Origin: Salinicola aestuarinus
Lineage (GTDB): Bacteria; Pseudomonadota; Gammaproteobacteria; Pseudomonadales; Halomonadaceae
Assembly: GCF_003206645.1 (NCBI RefSeq)
Contig: NZ_PZJP01000005.1
Coordinates: forward strand, 228,836 to 292,835
Length of the DNA: 64,000 nt
Reading direction: 5' to 3'
Shown here piece by piece: positions 19,353-28,567 of the stretch (within the stretch, counting starts at the first letter, position 1; every line of letters starts with the position of its first letter). The position numbers were made by a program, and so were the translations under genes. A model generated the notes under the pieces. The model was not told where the DNA came from and ran no database searches. It saw nothing but the letters and a program-made list of their open reading frames with translations.

Positions 19353-20471
19353 TCAAGGTGCCAGTAGATAACCGCTGCGATGACTTTCGAAGCCAGCGAT
19401 ATCGGCGACGATCGTGCCCGCCGTTGCCATGCGGCGGTGGCTTCTGGCGTAGAACATGCCTTTTTGATTCGCCCGGACCGGCTCGATCCGGTCGCTCAGC
19501 GGATCGATGATCTCCGCAATCAGTGTGCCTGCCTCGACCTCGACCCCGGGCGCAAGATGGAACACCAGGAGTCCGCCAATCGGCGCGTGGAGAAAGTCCA
19601 TTGCCGCCAGCTCCGTGGCCGGGAAAGGCAGCGCGGGGAGCTCGGGAGCGCGACCGGCGATCAAGCCCAGGTAGGTCATCCAGTCGAGAATTGCCTGGCC
19701 GTCGCGCTCGCCAAGGGTTCGCGAGACATCCTGCTGGCCGCGCAGTTCGAGGGTGATCGACTGGCAGCCGTCGTCGATCGCAAAGCGCTCGCCGAAGCGT
19801 TGACGCAGGCCTTCCCAGACCAGCGTGAAGCATTCGTCGAAAGACTGCCCGCCCGAGTCGGTGGCCAGCATGCTCGCCTTCGAACCGAAATAGCGCGCCA
19901 GCGGCTCGAACACCGGCCACGCCGCGGGCGTGGTGTAGAGGTGCTCGACGGCGTTGAAATCGCAGTGCAGATCGAGCACGAAATCCGCGCCGCAGGCCAG
20001 CTGCATCAGCGTGAGCTGCATCGATTCCAGACTGGTGGTCGGCGTGATAGCCGCGAGCGCGGCGGCGAAGCGTTCGCGAATGCAGCGCCGGTTGTCGGCG
20101 GCATCGTCGCCCAGCAGTGGCTCGAGGCCGTCTGCCACTGTCTCCAGCACGCTGACGTAGCGGCGGTTGAAGTTGGTCAGGCTCTCGAAATCATAGCGAC
20201 CGAGCGGCGTGTCCATCAGCTGTTGATCGAGCCCGATCGGATTGGCGACCGGCACGACCGTGACGCGACAGGCGAGCTGCCCCTCGCGCTCCAGCTCGGC
20301 AAGGCGCTGCTTGAGCGTCCAGGCGACCATCATTCCCGGCAGCTCATCGGCGTGCAGCGAGCCCTGAATGTAGACATGGCGCTCGGCGTTCGGTGGGCCG
20401 AAATGGAAGCTGTCGATCTGACGCTGGGTCCCCGGCACCGGGGCGATCAAGGGATGTTGCTGGTGTTCCAC
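19353..20471 (-). CDS. aotO: AotO-like succinylglutamate desuccinylase/aspartoacylase family protein
   Basis: Zinc-carboxypeptidase-fold deacylase of 372 residues. Visible zinc-site residues are His40 and Glu43 (GSLHADELPGMM) and a later His in VLDLHCDFN. A C-terminal beta-sheet extension ends near GMFYARSHRRMATAGT. In Pseudomonas the arginine/ornithine transporter locus aotJQMOP includes a protein of this type, and the arrangement here matches. It lies between two binding-protein genes of the importer. It might remove an acyl group from imported N-acyl amino acids; the role of AotO itself is not established. Family assignment is solid, the gene name rests on synteny. Confidence 0.85.
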   Translation of the reverse strand: MEHQQHPLIAPVPGTQRQIDSFHFGPPNAERHVYIQGSLHADELPGMMVAWTLKQRLAELEREGQLACRVTVVPVANPIGLDQQLMDTPLGRYDFESLTNFNRRYVSVLETVADGLEPLLGDDAADNRRCIRERFAAALAAITPTTSLESMQLTLMQLACGADFVLDLHCDFNAVEHLYTTPAAWPVFEPLARYFGSKASMLATDSGGQSFDECFTLVWEGLRQRFGERFAIDDGCQSITLELRGQQDVSRTLGERDGQAILDWMTYLGLIAGRAPELPALPFPATELAAMDFLHAPIGGLLVFHLAPGVEVEAGTLIAEIIDPLSDRIEPVRANQKGMFYARSHRRMATAGTIVADIAGFESHRSGYLLAP

Positions 20472-20589
20472 GATGCGGCCTCGAGGTGAACGGATGAAGG
20501 CGGGAGCAGCGGCCGGTCAACCCGGCCGGCTTCTTTCGCAGGGGAGACGGACACCGCCATCGAGAGGCGGGTGCCCGGTCATGCCCTTT

Positions 20590-21411
20590 TTACTGGTAGT
20601 CGGCGCAGTCGGCGTCGCTCGGACGCGTCGAAAGATCGTAGTCGAAGTACTCGTTCATCAGCGCATCGAACGTCCCGTCGGCGTAGACCTCGCAGATCGC
20701 GGCGTTGAATGTCTCGGCCAGTGCCTCGTCGCGCTTGCGAAACGCAATGGCCGCGCCTTCGCCGAAGATCGAGGTCGGCGTCTTGATCGAATCGCCGAGC
20801 TGCTTGTACGGGCTGTCGTCGCCGCGGAAGTCGATCCCCTCGACGGCGAGCGGAAAGTCCTCGAAGGTCAGATCGAGACGGCCGGCCTCGAGGTCATTGA
20901 TGACATCCTGGGACGAGCCGTAGCGCTGGATATCGAGCACGTCGCCGTAGGTCTCGGTGACGTAGACGTCACGGATCGTGCCGCGCTGTACGCCGACGGT
21001 GAGGCCCTCGAGCGAGTCGCGGTCAGTGATGTCGATGTCACGGTCGGCCGCGGCGATCCATACGCTTGGCGTGTTGTAGTAGGGCAGCGAGAAGAGGGCC
21101 TGACGCTCACGCTCCGGGGTGATCGCCATCGACGACAGGATGGCGTCGTACTTGCGTGCCAGCAGCCCCGGAATGATGCCGTCCCAGCCCTGCTCGACCC
21201 AGCTGCACTCGAGGCCGGCGCGATCACAGAGTTCGTTCCCTAGATCGATCTCGAAGCCACTGAGCTCGCCGTCGGCATCACGGACCACGAACGGCTCATA
21301 GGGCACGTCGATGCCAAAGCGCACGCTATCTTGTGCCGAGACGGGCGCGGAGACGAGTGCGCCGCCCAGCAGTGCGCCGGTGAGTAGCAGAGTGATCGGT
21401 CGCTGTTTCAT
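20590..21411 (-). CDS. aotJ: Amino-acid ABC transporter binding protein (AotJ/HisJ type), copy 1
   Basis: Periplasmic receptor of 273 residues. A signal peptide (ITLLLTGALLGGALVSAPVSA) is followed by FGIDVPYEPFVVRDADGEL, GFEIDLGNELCD and WDGIIPGLLARKYDAILSSM, close to the paralogue at 18407. A short C-terminal extension with DADCADYQ is absent from the paralogue. It follows the two permease genes by 78 bp on the same strand. Cationic amino acids, chiefly arginine or ornithine, are the expected ligands from family and locus. Confidence 0.92.
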   Translation of the reverse strand: MKQRPITLLLTGALLGGALVSAPVSAQDSVRFGIDVPYEPFVVRDADGELSGFEIDLGNELCDRAGLECSWVEQGWDGIIPGLLARKYDAILSSMAITPERERQALFSLPYYNTPSVWIAAADRDIDITDRDSLEGLTVGVQRGTIRDVYVTETYGDVLDIQRYGSSQDVINDLEAGRLDLTFEDFPLAVEGIDFRGDDSPYKQLGDSIKTPTSIFGEGAAIAFRKRDEALAETFNAAICEVYADGTFDALMNEYFDYDLSTRPSDADCADYQ

Positions 21412-21489
21412 TGTCGTTCTTCCTCTTGGGCGTGCCGCCAAGGCGGCGAATTTTGTCGAGCGCTGACGCGGTTGAACGTGAGGGCGGGT

Positions 21490-22221
21490 CTAACCCTCGC
21501 GCGGTCTGAGGTGCGCCAGCAGGCGCCGCTCGAGCCGGCGGAACACGAACATGACGCTGAAGGTGAGGCAGAGATAGATCAGTGCCACGAAGATGAACGC
21601 CTGGAAGGGGGCGTAGAACCGGGCGTAGACGTAATACGCCGCCCCGGTCAGGTCCATGATCGTGACCACGCTCGCCACGGCGCTGGCGTGGAGCATGAAG
21701 ATCACTTCATTACCGTAGGCCGGCAGCGCGCGGCGGAAGGCGCTGGGTAGCACGATGCGGCGCAGCATGAGCGGCTTCGACATGCCATAGGCGCGGGCCG
21801 CCTCGATCTCGCCCTTGGCGGTGTTCTTGATCGCGCCACGGAAAATCTCGGTGGTGTAGGCCGCGGTGTTCAGCGTGAATGCCATCAGTGCCGGGTAGAA
21901 GGCTTCGCGGAAGATCGGCCAGAACATCGATTCCTGGATGCCTTCGAAGAACACCACACCGTAGTAGACCAGGTAGAGCTGGATCAGTAGCGGTGTCCCG
22001 CGAAAAACGTAGGTGTACGCGTAGATCGGCATTCGGATCCAGGGGTGCTTGGACCCCCGACCGATGGCCAGCGGCACGGCGAGCAGGATACCGATCAGCA
22101 GCGACAGGAAGACCAGCTGAATCGTCGTCGTCAGGCCGTTCCAGTAGAACTCCAGCGTGTTGGCGGTGAAGATCGCGTTGCCGCCGAGCAGCTCCGTCCA
22201 CCAGGTGGTCAGTGCCTCCAT
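21490..22221 (-). CDS. aotM: Amino-acid ABC transporter permease (HisM/AotM type)
   Basis: Inner-membrane permease of 243 residues. It carries the polar amino-acid permease signature: YVFRGTPLLIQLYLVYYG, then the EAA loop GEIEAARAYGMSKPLMLRRI that contacts the ATPase. The start MEALTTWWTELLGG at 22221 overlaps the HisQ-type stop by one base (TAATG), so the two permeases are translationally coupled and will be made in equal amounts. It pairs with the gene at 22221-22925 in a heterodimer. Confidence 0.94.
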   Translation of the reverse strand: MEALTTWWTELLGGNAIFTANTLEFYWNGLTTTIQLVFLSLLIGILLAVPLAIGRGSKHPWIRMPIYAYTYVFRGTPLLIQLYLVYYGVVFFEGIQESMFWPIFREAFYPALMAFTLNTAAYTTEIFRGAIKNTAKGEIEAARAYGMSKPLMLRRIVLPSAFRRALPAYGNEVIFMLHASAVASVVTIMDLTGAAYYVYARFYAPFQAFIFVALIYLCLTFSVMFVFRRLERRLLAHLRPREG

Positions 22222-22925
22222 TAGTGCGTCTCCCCGAATCCGGCGTTGTAGCGCTTGGCGAGGCGGGAAAAGATCCACTCGGAAAGCGTGGCGATCAGTA
22301 GATAGGTCATGGCGACCGGCACCATGAACAGAAAGGGCTCGTGGGTGGCCTTGGTGGCTTCGGCGGCCACGCGGACCATGTCGGTGAGACCGATGATCGA
22401 GACCAGTGCAGTGGTCTTGAGTAGTACCATCCAGTTGTTGCCGATGCCGGGCAGCGCATGGCGCATCATCAGCGGGAAGCGGATGCGGCGAAACGCTAGC
22501 CAGTCGCTCATGCCGTAGGCGCGCGCGGCCTCCATCTGGCCCTCCTCGACGGATTGAAACGCGCCACGAAACGTCTCGCCCATATAGGCACCGAAGATCA
22601 GGCCGATGGTGACGACACCCGCGATAAAGGCGTTGACGTTGATGAAGATGTCGATGTCGAAGGCTTCATAGAGCTGGTCGGTCAGCATGTTGATGCCGAT
22701 CTGACCGCCGTAGAAGAGCAGCATCATCAGCACCAGATCGGGGACACCGCGAATCAGCGTGGTGTAGAGCGTGCCGATGCCGTGGACGAGCCGGTTGCGC
22801 GAGAGCTTGGCGCTGGCAGTCAGCAGACCCAGGATGACCGCAACGATCAGCGACAGCACCGCGAGTTCGAACGTGACCCAGGCGCCTTCGAGCAGCCGTG
22901 GGCCATAACCTTGAAGGTTGATCAT
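22221..22925 (-). CDS. aotQ: Amino-acid ABC transporter permease (HisQ/AotQ type)
   Basis: Inner-membrane permease of 234 residues with TLIRGVPDLVLMMLLFYGGQ, the usual HisQ signature, and the EAA-type loop GQMEAARAYGMSDWLAFRRI. Five hydrophobic segments are evident. GGAG lies upstream of the ATG, 24 bp after the ATPase gene. With HisM-type and ATPase neighbours it completes an importer for basic amino acids. Confidence 0.94.
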   Translation of the reverse strand: MINLQGYGPRLLEGAWVTFELAVLSLIVAVILGLLTASAKLSRNRLVHGIGTLYTTLIRGVPDLVLMMLLFYGGQIGINMLTDQLYEAFDIDIFINVNAFIAGVVTIGLIFGAYMGETFRGAFQSVEEGQMEAARAYGMSDWLAFRRIRFPLMMRHALPGIGNNWMVLLKTTALVSIIGLTDMVRVAAEATKATHEPFLFMVPVAMTYLLIATLSEWIFSRLAKRYNAGFGETH

Positions 22926-22949
22926 GTCATTGGCTCCGAGTCGCGTGCC

Positions 22950-23720
22950 TCAATGCTTGGGCGCCAGGAACTGGCGGAGGCGCTCGGAGCGTGGGTCATC
23001 GAGCACCTGCGCCGGCGCGCCGGACTCTTCGATCACGCCCTGATGCAGGTAGATCACCTGGCTCGAGACATCACGGGCAAAGGCGATCTCGTGGGTGACC
23101 AGAATCATCGTGCGGCCCTCGTCGGCCAGTCCGCGCATCACCTTGAGCACGTCGCCGACCAGCTCCGGATCGAGCGCGGAAGTCGGCTCGTCGAAGAGCA
23201 TCACTTCCGGGTCCATGGCGAGGGCGCGCGCAATCGCCCCGCGCTGCTGCTGGCCGCCGGACATCTGGGTGGGATAGTAATCGGCGCGGTCGAGCAGACC
23301 GACCCGGTCGAGCAGTGAGCGCGCTTCGTCGATCGCCTGCTTCTTGGGCTTGCCGAGCACGTGGACCGGCGCCTCGATGACGTTCTCGAGCAGCGTCATG
23401 TGGGCCCAGAGATTGAAGTTCTGGAACACCATCGACAGCTTGGCGCGGATGCGTTCGACCTGCTTCCAGTCCATCGGCTCGCGGCCGTGCTTGGTGTCGC
23501 GGAAGTGGATCGGCTCGTCGTGGACGATCAGTTCGCCTTCGTCGGGCTGCTCGAGCAGGTTCATGCAGCGCAAGAAAGTGCTCTTCCCCGAGCCGGATGC
23601 GCCGATCAGGGTAATGACGTCGCCCTGATGCGCCTCGAGAGAGAGACCCTTGAGCACTTCGTGAGTGCCAAAGCGCTTCTTGATGTTTCGCGCCTGGAGC
23701 GGGGTTGCGGTCGTGGCCAT
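22950..23720 (-). CDS. aotP: Amino-acid ABC transporter ATP-binding protein (HisP/AotP type)
   Basis: Cytoplasmic ATPase of 256 residues energising the importer. Walker A is GASGSGKSTFLRCMN, the signature is MSGGQQQRGAIARAL, Walker B is VMLFDEPTSALDPE, and the H-loop is LVTHEIAFA. The family-typical HFRDTKHGREP insert seen in HisP-like proteins is present. It is the first gene of the P-Q-M-J-O set on the minus strand, and a 351-bp spacer upstream probably holds the operon promoter. Confidence 0.95.
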   Translation of the reverse strand: MATTATPLQARNIKKRFGTHEVLKGLSLEAHQGDVITLIGASGSGKSTFLRCMNLLEQPDEGELIVHDEPIHFRDTKHGREPMDWKQVERIRAKLSMVFQNFNLWAHMTLLENVIEAPVHVLGKPKKQAIDEARSLLDRVGLLDRADYYPTQMSGGQQQRGAIARALAMDPEVMLFDEPTSALDPELVGDVLKVMRGLADEGRTMILVTHEIAFARDVSSQVIYLHQGVIEESGAPAQVLDDPRSERLRQFLAPKH

Positions 23721-24071
23721 GGGTGTCCACCGAGTGGGTTGGCTGGCGAAAAGCGTCGCTCGATCGTCAAGGGAAGTCGTAATGAGGATGACTGACGCGA
23801 TCGGAACGGCTATCCGGCGAAAAATCCGGCGATTCTAGCAGTTTCGCCGCTAGGTTCCAGACGAGCGGAGCGTCTGGCGTACGACTCGGCCCTTGCGGAC
23901 ACATCGGGGTGCAGCGAATTGGCGGGACATGGGAAACGCCTCATGGTTGTTATCGTTGTCTGGGTATTCGTTGCAGTTCTTTGATTATTCGTAAACTTTG
24001 ACGGTCTGTCGACCACTGAACGGTAACAGCCCACGGCGTCGCGCCGTCGGTCTGGTCGTCCGCGCTCGGTG
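23721..24071. other. Intergenic spacer upstream of the aot-like operon
   Basis: It separates the ATPase gene from the AstE-like gene on the same strand. The segment 23940-24000 is AT-rich and is the likeliest promoter zone for the transporter. Both gaps in the block, here and at 19175-19352, could hold regulatory sites, but I could not settle on a binding motif. No coding sequence is supported. Confidence 0.45.
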
Positions 24072-25073
24072 TCAGCCGGCCGCCGCCGCGGGTGGCTCGC
24101 AGCGGCGAACCAGCAGGGCGGCGCGGGCGCCGAGTTCGACTCGGGCGTTGGGAAAGACGACGGCGAGCGGCTCATCCGGGACCACGAAATCCTCGCTGCC
24201 CGGCGCCTCGGTCAGCCGCTCGCCGGCGGCGAACGGCGTGAAGTTGGCCACGTCGTCGGCGAAGGTGAAGCGAAAGGACTCGACGTCGCGGGTGAGTTCG
24301 AACGCGACGCGGTAGAAGGGCAGTGCCTGGTAGTCGGTCTGGGGGCCGTCCAGCCCCTCGGTCACACGCGCGAGCAGCCCGCGCATGCCGGCAAGGGCTT
24401 CGAGGTCGTTGTCCCCGAAGGGACGAACCTGGCCGAGCTCCAGCGTATAGGCCTCCACGCCATGGTAGTGGCGCGAATAGTGCGAAAACGTCCAGCTATG
24501 CTGATGCTGCAGCAGTACTGCCTGCATGTCGGCCTCGGCGAGCAGCGGCCAGCTCGAGGGCGTCGCGGTGTCAGTGTGGGGCACCACCGCAAAGCGCGGA
24601 TAGCGGCTGTCGCGAATGGCGGTGTGAAGGTCCAGGTGCAGTGCGCGTTCGGGATGCGCGGTGAGAAACGAATCCACGGCCTGCATGAGCTCGCGGGCGC
24701 GATCGGCTTCGTCGCCGGTGGCGTCGAGATCGCGCCGAAAGAGCCGGTTCAGGTTGGTGTCGATAAAGCGGGTCCCGGCGCGGATCGCCGGCACGTTGCC
24801 GAGAATCACCAGCAGCGGGGCGCCAAGTGTCAGCCGGCCGGCCTCGAGCGCGGCGAGCAGTTCGCCGACGAGCTCGATCGGCGCCGTCTCGTTGCCGTGG
24901 ATGCCGGCGGAGACCACCAGCGGCCTCACCCCCGGGCGCGGCGCGCGCGGCGTGAGCTCGAGCACACCGTGACCCCGCATGCGGTAGCGACCGCCGGCAA
25001 GCTTGCCCTCAAGGGGGCGCGTATCGGCGGCATCGGTGGCGGCGAGCGTCAGCGTCAGCCAGTCATCGAGCAT
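24072..25073 (-). CDS. astE: Succinylglutamate desuccinylase / aspartoacylase family
   Basis: Zinc hydrolase of 333 residues, the length of AstE, which releases succinate from N-succinylglutamate in the last step of arginine succinyltransferase catabolism. Zinc ligands are His59 and Glu62 (GIHGNETAPIEL) and His150 (HLDLH). The start has AGGAG seven bases upstream. The other ast genes are not in the window, so the enzyme is isolated from its usual operon but sits directly upstream of an arginine-type importer, which supports the assignment. It is a second member of the AotO/AstE superfamily within 5 kb. Confidence 0.82.
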   Translation of the reverse strand: MLDDWLTLTLAATDAADTRPLEGKLAGGRYRMRGHGVLELTPRAPRPGVRPLVVSAGIHGNETAPIELVGELLAALEAGRLTLGAPLLVILGNVPAIRAGTRFIDTNLNRLFRRDLDATGDEADRARELMQAVDSFLTAHPERALHLDLHTAIRDSRYPRFAVVPHTDTATPSSWPLLAEADMQAVLLQHQHSWTFSHYSRHYHGVEAYTLELGQVRPFGDNDLEALAGMRGLLARVTEGLDGPQTDYQALPFYRVAFELTRDVESFRFTFADDVANFTPFAAGERLTEAPGSEDFVVPDEPLAVVFPNARVELGARAALLVRRCEPPAAAAG

Positions 25074-25264
25074 GTCGGCTCCTGCAGTTCAGAGAGGGTG
25101 GCCTCGTGAGGCCTCAAGCCGAGCATTGCCCGTGCCCTGCGATACGGCAACCCTCCGCGTGCCTCGCCTGAAAATCGGCGGTGCGAACCTGAAAGCCTTG
25201 CGCGTTGGCCAGTGCCCAACGATCAATGTCACCGCACCGCCTTGCCCCTCACTCGTTGACCCTC

Positions 25265-26296
25265 TCAAGCCCCCCGGGTGCCGGTATAGAGGGTGTAGAT
25301 TGAACGGCTGGCGGTCATCAACAGGCGGTTACGCCGCTCACCGACGAAGCAGAGGTTGGCACACACCTCCGGCAGCAGTATCCGGCCGATGCGATCGCCG
25401 CCGGGAGCGAAGATCGAGACGCCGTCGTGGCCTTCACCGCCGGAGACGCTGGACCAGAGGTTGTCGTCGATATCGAGGGCGATGCCGTCATAGGTCTCGT
25501 CATGGCTCGAGACGACGATCTCGCGACTGCCCAGTCGGCGCCCGCCATCGGCAATCGTCCAGCGCGAGATGGTCGCCGGTTCGGTGGGGCGATGCGAGGG
25601 TGCGGTATCGCTGGCGTAGAGGGTGCCGCCGTCGGCGGAGAGCGCCACGCCGTTGGGTTTGACGAGTTCGTCGGTCACCAGTACCGGCTCTTCCAGGGTG
25701 TCGTCGACGTAGTAAATGGCGGGCGGGAGCTCGAGAACGCGCTTTTCCCCTTCGTAGTCGGCATGGGCGCCGTAGCCGGGGTCGGTGAAGAGAATGCCGT
25801 CGCCATCGAGGACGACGAGATCATTGGGGGCGTTGAGCCGCTGGCCCTGATAGTGGCTGGCGAGCACTGTCAGGCTGCCGTCCCACTCGTAGCGCACGAC
25901 CCGTGCCGGCGAGTGCTCACAGGCGACGAGCCGCCCGTGACGGTCGAAGGCGTTGCCGTTGGAGTGCCCCACCCCTTCACGCAGGACACTCACCTCGCCG
26001 GTCACCTCGTCCCAGCGCATCTGCCGGGCGTTGGGGATGTCGCTGAAGACTGCGTAGCGGCCCACGGCGTTGTAGGCGGGTCCCTCGACCCACAGTCCTT
26101 CGGACCAGTGACGCTCCAGCGGTGAATTGAAGAGGAAGTACTCGTTGAAGCGGTCGTCGAGCACCTGCCAGGCCTCGTCCGGGTAGCGGCTGGGCCCCTC
26201 GCCGCTCGGCTTGGCGAAGACCCGCGAGGAGAGGGCGAGTGCCGCACCCGCGGCGGCGGCGGCGGCGCTGAGAAACTGTCGGCGATGTAGCGTCAT
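25265..26296 (-). CDS. Exported SMP-30/gluconolactonase-family protein
   Basis: Beta-propeller protein of about 343 residues. The N-terminus has a twin-arginine signal, HRRQFLSAAAAAAGAALALS, so it is probably exported folded, with metal bound. SMP-30 family motifs are WVEGPAYNAVGRYAVFSD, LNAPNDLVVLDGDGILFTDP and KPNGVALSADGGTLYASD. Members hydrolyse sugar lactones or related esters. ATG at 26296 is used because it begins immediately before the RR motif; an ATG 12 bases upstream is possible. It may act on lactones made by periplasmic sugar oxidation, for example by the dehydrogenase at 13963. Confidence 0.88.
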   Translation of the reverse strand: MTLHRRQFLSAAAAAAGAALALSSRVFAKPSGEGPSRYPDEAWQVLDDRFNEYFLFNSPLERHWSEGLWVEGPAYNAVGRYAVFSDIPNARQMRWDEVTGEVSVLREGVGHSNGNAFDRHGRLVACEHSPARVVRYEWDGSLTVLASHYQGQRLNAPNDLVVLDGDGILFTDPGYGAHADYEGEKRVLELPPAIYYVDDTLEEPVLVTDELVKPNGVALSADGGTLYASDTAPSHRPTEPATISRWTIADGGRRLGSREIVVSSHDETYDGIALDIDDNLWSSVSGGEGHDGVSIFAPGGDRIGRILLPEVCANLCFVGERRNRLLMTASRSIYTLYTGTRGA

Positions 26297-26621
26297 GGGG
26301 GCCCCCATTCGAAGAAGAGTGGCAGTGTGTGACCCGTTGGCTTTTCCGTGTCCCGGCCATCCGGTGAGCGCGGCGTCCCCGCTCACTATAGTCGCTCATG
26401 CTGCGTGGTCGGCCGTCTCGAACCAAGGTCTGAGAGCGCGCGGGAGGGTCCAGGAGAGGGCGGGGGATCAGGGTCGACATGGCAACGATCGAGGCGACAT
26501 GGCACCTGCGACGTCAGGGGGCGAGGCTCAGGAACGACGGGGCATTGGCGCGATCAGATCGGGGCCAGGCCGACGAGCGTCAGGGGCGCGGCGGGTGCCA
26601 GGCTAGCGCATCGGCTGGCGG
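26297..26621. other. Intergenic spacer between Blc and SMP-30 genes
   Basis: The two flanking genes converge on neither side: both are on the minus strand, so this spacer carries the promoter and leader of the lactonase on its left part. The segment is GC-rich with no supported ORF. Inverted repeats such as CTAGC...GCTAG near 26605-26625 may end transcripts weakly. Confidence 0.35.
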
Positions 26622-27224
26622 CTAGGCATTCCCGGCGGCATCGGCGGCGGGTTCGTCGGCCTCGGGAAAGGGAGGGCAGGCCGAAGGACGCTGCTCGACC
26701 TGAATCAACTCGTCGACGGGAAAGTCCAGCTCGCGGGCGCGCTCGACCAACGCGCGGTAGGTGGTGGGCTCGAGGGTCGGCGTCCGCGACAGGATCCACA
26801 GATAGTCCCGGTCCGGCCCCGCTACCAGCGCGTGGCGATAGTCCTCGTCAAGCGCCAGCACGTTGTAGCCGGCGTAGAAGGGACCGAAAAAGCTCACCTT
26901 GAGATGGCCGACATCGGCATCCCCGACGAAGCTCGCGCGGCCCTCGGCCTGCTCCCACTGCTGGGTCTCGGGGTCGAACCCGCTGTTGATCACGCGGATG
27001 CCGCCATCCTCGCGGCGGCTGTACTCGGCGCGCACGCACTCCAGTCCCTCTTCGAAACCGTGGTCGAGCCGGGCGATCTCGTACCACTGGCCGAGGTAGT
27101 GATCGAGTCGGAAGTCGCCGACGGGCTGGGTGCCTTCCGGCATGCCGGTACAGCCCGCCAGAAAAGTGAAAGGGGCAAGCCAGGTCAGTCGCGGGTAACG
27201 GGGGAGGCGAGTGGGCAACAGCAT
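26622..27224 (-). CDS. blc: Outer-membrane lipoprotein lipocalin Blc
   Basis: Lipocalin of 200 residues anchored in the outer membrane. The lipobox FLAGC ends a short signal peptide near residue 24, and the mature barrel starts with the lipocalin motif LDHYLGQWYEIARLDHGFE (G-x-W). The later YLWILSRTPTLEP matches the Blc group. Bacterial Blc binds fatty acids or lysophospholipids and is often stress-induced. The start at 27224 has AAGGATGG upstream. The tail after residue 185 is Glu/Ala-rich and unlike E. coli Blc, which is shorter. Confidence 0.92.
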   Translation of the reverse strand: MLLPTRLPRYPRLTWLAPFTFLAGCTGMPEGTQPVGDFRLDHYLGQWYEIARLDHGFEEGLECVRAEYSRREDGGIRVINSGFDPETQQWEQAEGRASFVGDADVGHLKVSFFGPFYAGYNVLALDEDYRHALVAGPDRDYLWILSRTPTLEPTTYRALVERARELDFPVDELIQVEQRPSACPPFPEADEPAADAAGNA

Positions 27225-27313
27225 GACGATCCATCCTTGATAAAACTGCCCCGTGAGACCGCGGCGATGAGAAAAAGTTGCATTTGTCACCGCGGCGGCT
27301 CCCCCGGGGAGGC

Positions 27314-28009
27314 TCACTCGATCGGCGGCGTGGGGCGGATCAGAATCTCGTTGACGTCGACGTGCGCCGGCTGCTCGAGGGCGTAGATCACCGCGTTGGC
27401 GATGTCTTCGTCCTTCATCGACTGCGCCGGTGGCTCGTCGAAGAACGGCGTGTCGACCATGCCGGGCTCGATCAGCGTCACCCGCATGCCGGAGCCTCTT
27501 AGCTCCTCGCGCAGATTGTAGCCGATCCCGGTGACAGCCCACTTGGTTGCGCCGTACATCGAACCGGGGATGGTCGCGCGCCCTGCCGCGGAACCGGTCA
27601 GCAGAATATGGCCGCGGCTCTCGCGCAGCGCCGGCAGCGCCGCCTGCACTGACAGGCCGACGCCGTAGACGTTGGTGAGGATCATTTGCTGCCAGACATC
27701 CGCATCGGCCTCGCTGAAACCGCCCGGCGTGCCGCCCATACCGGCATTAGCGAAGAGTGCGTCCAGCCGGCCGAACTGCGAAAGCGTCTGTTCGACCATC
27801 CGCCGCTGATCCGACTGCGAGGTGACGTCGCACTCGATAGTGAGGGCGTTGTCTTCACCGAGTTCGCTGACCAGCGCGTCGAGTTTCTCCCTCGAACGCG
27901 CGGCCAGCGCCACGCGATAGCCCGCCGCCACCGCGCGGCGTGCGGTGGCGGCACCGATGCCGCTGGAGGCGCCGGTGATCAGGACAACCCTGGATTGAGA
28001 TTCGGACAT
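27314..28009 (-). CDS. Short-chain dehydrogenase/reductase
   Basis: Classical SDR of 231 residues. The NAD(P)-binding TGASSGIGAATARR is near residue 12, NAG is in LFANAGMGG, the catalytic Ser is in ILLTGSAAG, and YxxxK is YGATKWAV. The Arg after the second strand (AARSREKLD) suggests NADP preference. AAGGAGT precedes the ATG. It lies 89 bp upstream of blc on the same strand and may share a stress-related transcript with it. Substrate unknown. Confidence 0.9.
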   Translation of the reverse strand: MSESQSRVVLITGASSGIGAATARRAVAAGYRVALAARSREKLDALVSELGEDNALTIECDVTSQSDQRRMVEQTLSQFGRLDALFANAGMGGTPGGFSEADADVWQQMILTNVYGVGLSVQAALPALRESRGHILLTGSAAGRATIPGSMYGATKWAVTGIGYNLREELRGSGMRVTLIEPGMVDTPFFDEPPAQSMKDEDIANAVIYALEQPAHVDVNEILIRPTPPIE

Positions 28010-28126
28010 CGTGACTCCTTGTCGACGCGGGATGCTCACCGCGGCCGGTCGTTCAAAAACTCGGGGGCGCGTGTCGATGTGACCGTCGCCCCCGCTGGGT
28101 CTAAGACGCGTGTCGGCAGGCCAAGC

Positions 28127-28567
28127 TCAGCTGCCCTCGCGCGCTTCCATCTCTTCTCGATAGGTCGTCGCCAGGGCCTTCTTGGTGTCGTCGTCCAGCG
28201 CGCGACCGGCGGCCTGGAACATCTCGTGTTCCTCCTCGTCGAGATGGTGGGTCACCGTGTCCTGGAGCTTCTTGGCGGTGGCGACCCAGCTCGGCGAGCT
28301 GTAATCGGTGCTCTCCAGCGTCTCCAGCAGTTCGTCGATCTCGTGATGCTCGGCGACGCTGTGCCGCGCCTTCTCTTGCGTGGTATCGATCTCCATCATC
28401 GGCACGTAGAGCGCCCGCTCTTCGGCGGCAGCGTGGTTTTCGAGTTCCGCTTTGACGCGCTTGAAGAGCTCGTCGCGGCCGTCGCTGTCACCGTGGGTCT
28501 TGACCAGCAGGTCGAGCAGACGGCGTTGCTTGTCGTGGCTTTCGCGTAGGGCTTCGAACAGAGTCAT
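28127..28567 (-). CDS. Hemerythrin HHE domain protein
   Basis: Cytoplasmic four-helix protein of about 146 residues. Histidines and carboxylates suited to a di-iron site are in RESHDKQRRLLD, ENHAAAEERAL, VAEHHEIDELL and THHLDEEEHEMFQ. The ATG at 28567 is preferred because ACGAGG lies six bases before it; two ATGs further upstream are in frame. Related proteins sense or store oxygen or handle nitric oxide and iron stress. It is divergent from the sugar-acid dehydratase gene. Confidence 0.9.
   Translation of the reverse strand: MTLFEALRESHDKQRRLLDLLVKTHGDSDGRDELFKRVKAELENHAAAEERALYVPMMEIDTTQEKARHSVAEHHEIDELLETLESTDYSSPSWVATAKKLQDTVTHHLDEEEHEMFQAAGRALDDDTKKALATTYREEMEAREGS

Noticed and set aside
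23940..24010. Possible ArgR box before the aot-like operon
   Set aside because: The best match to E. coli and Pseudomonas ArgR consensus elements was partial and spacing was wrong; it is not reported as a site.
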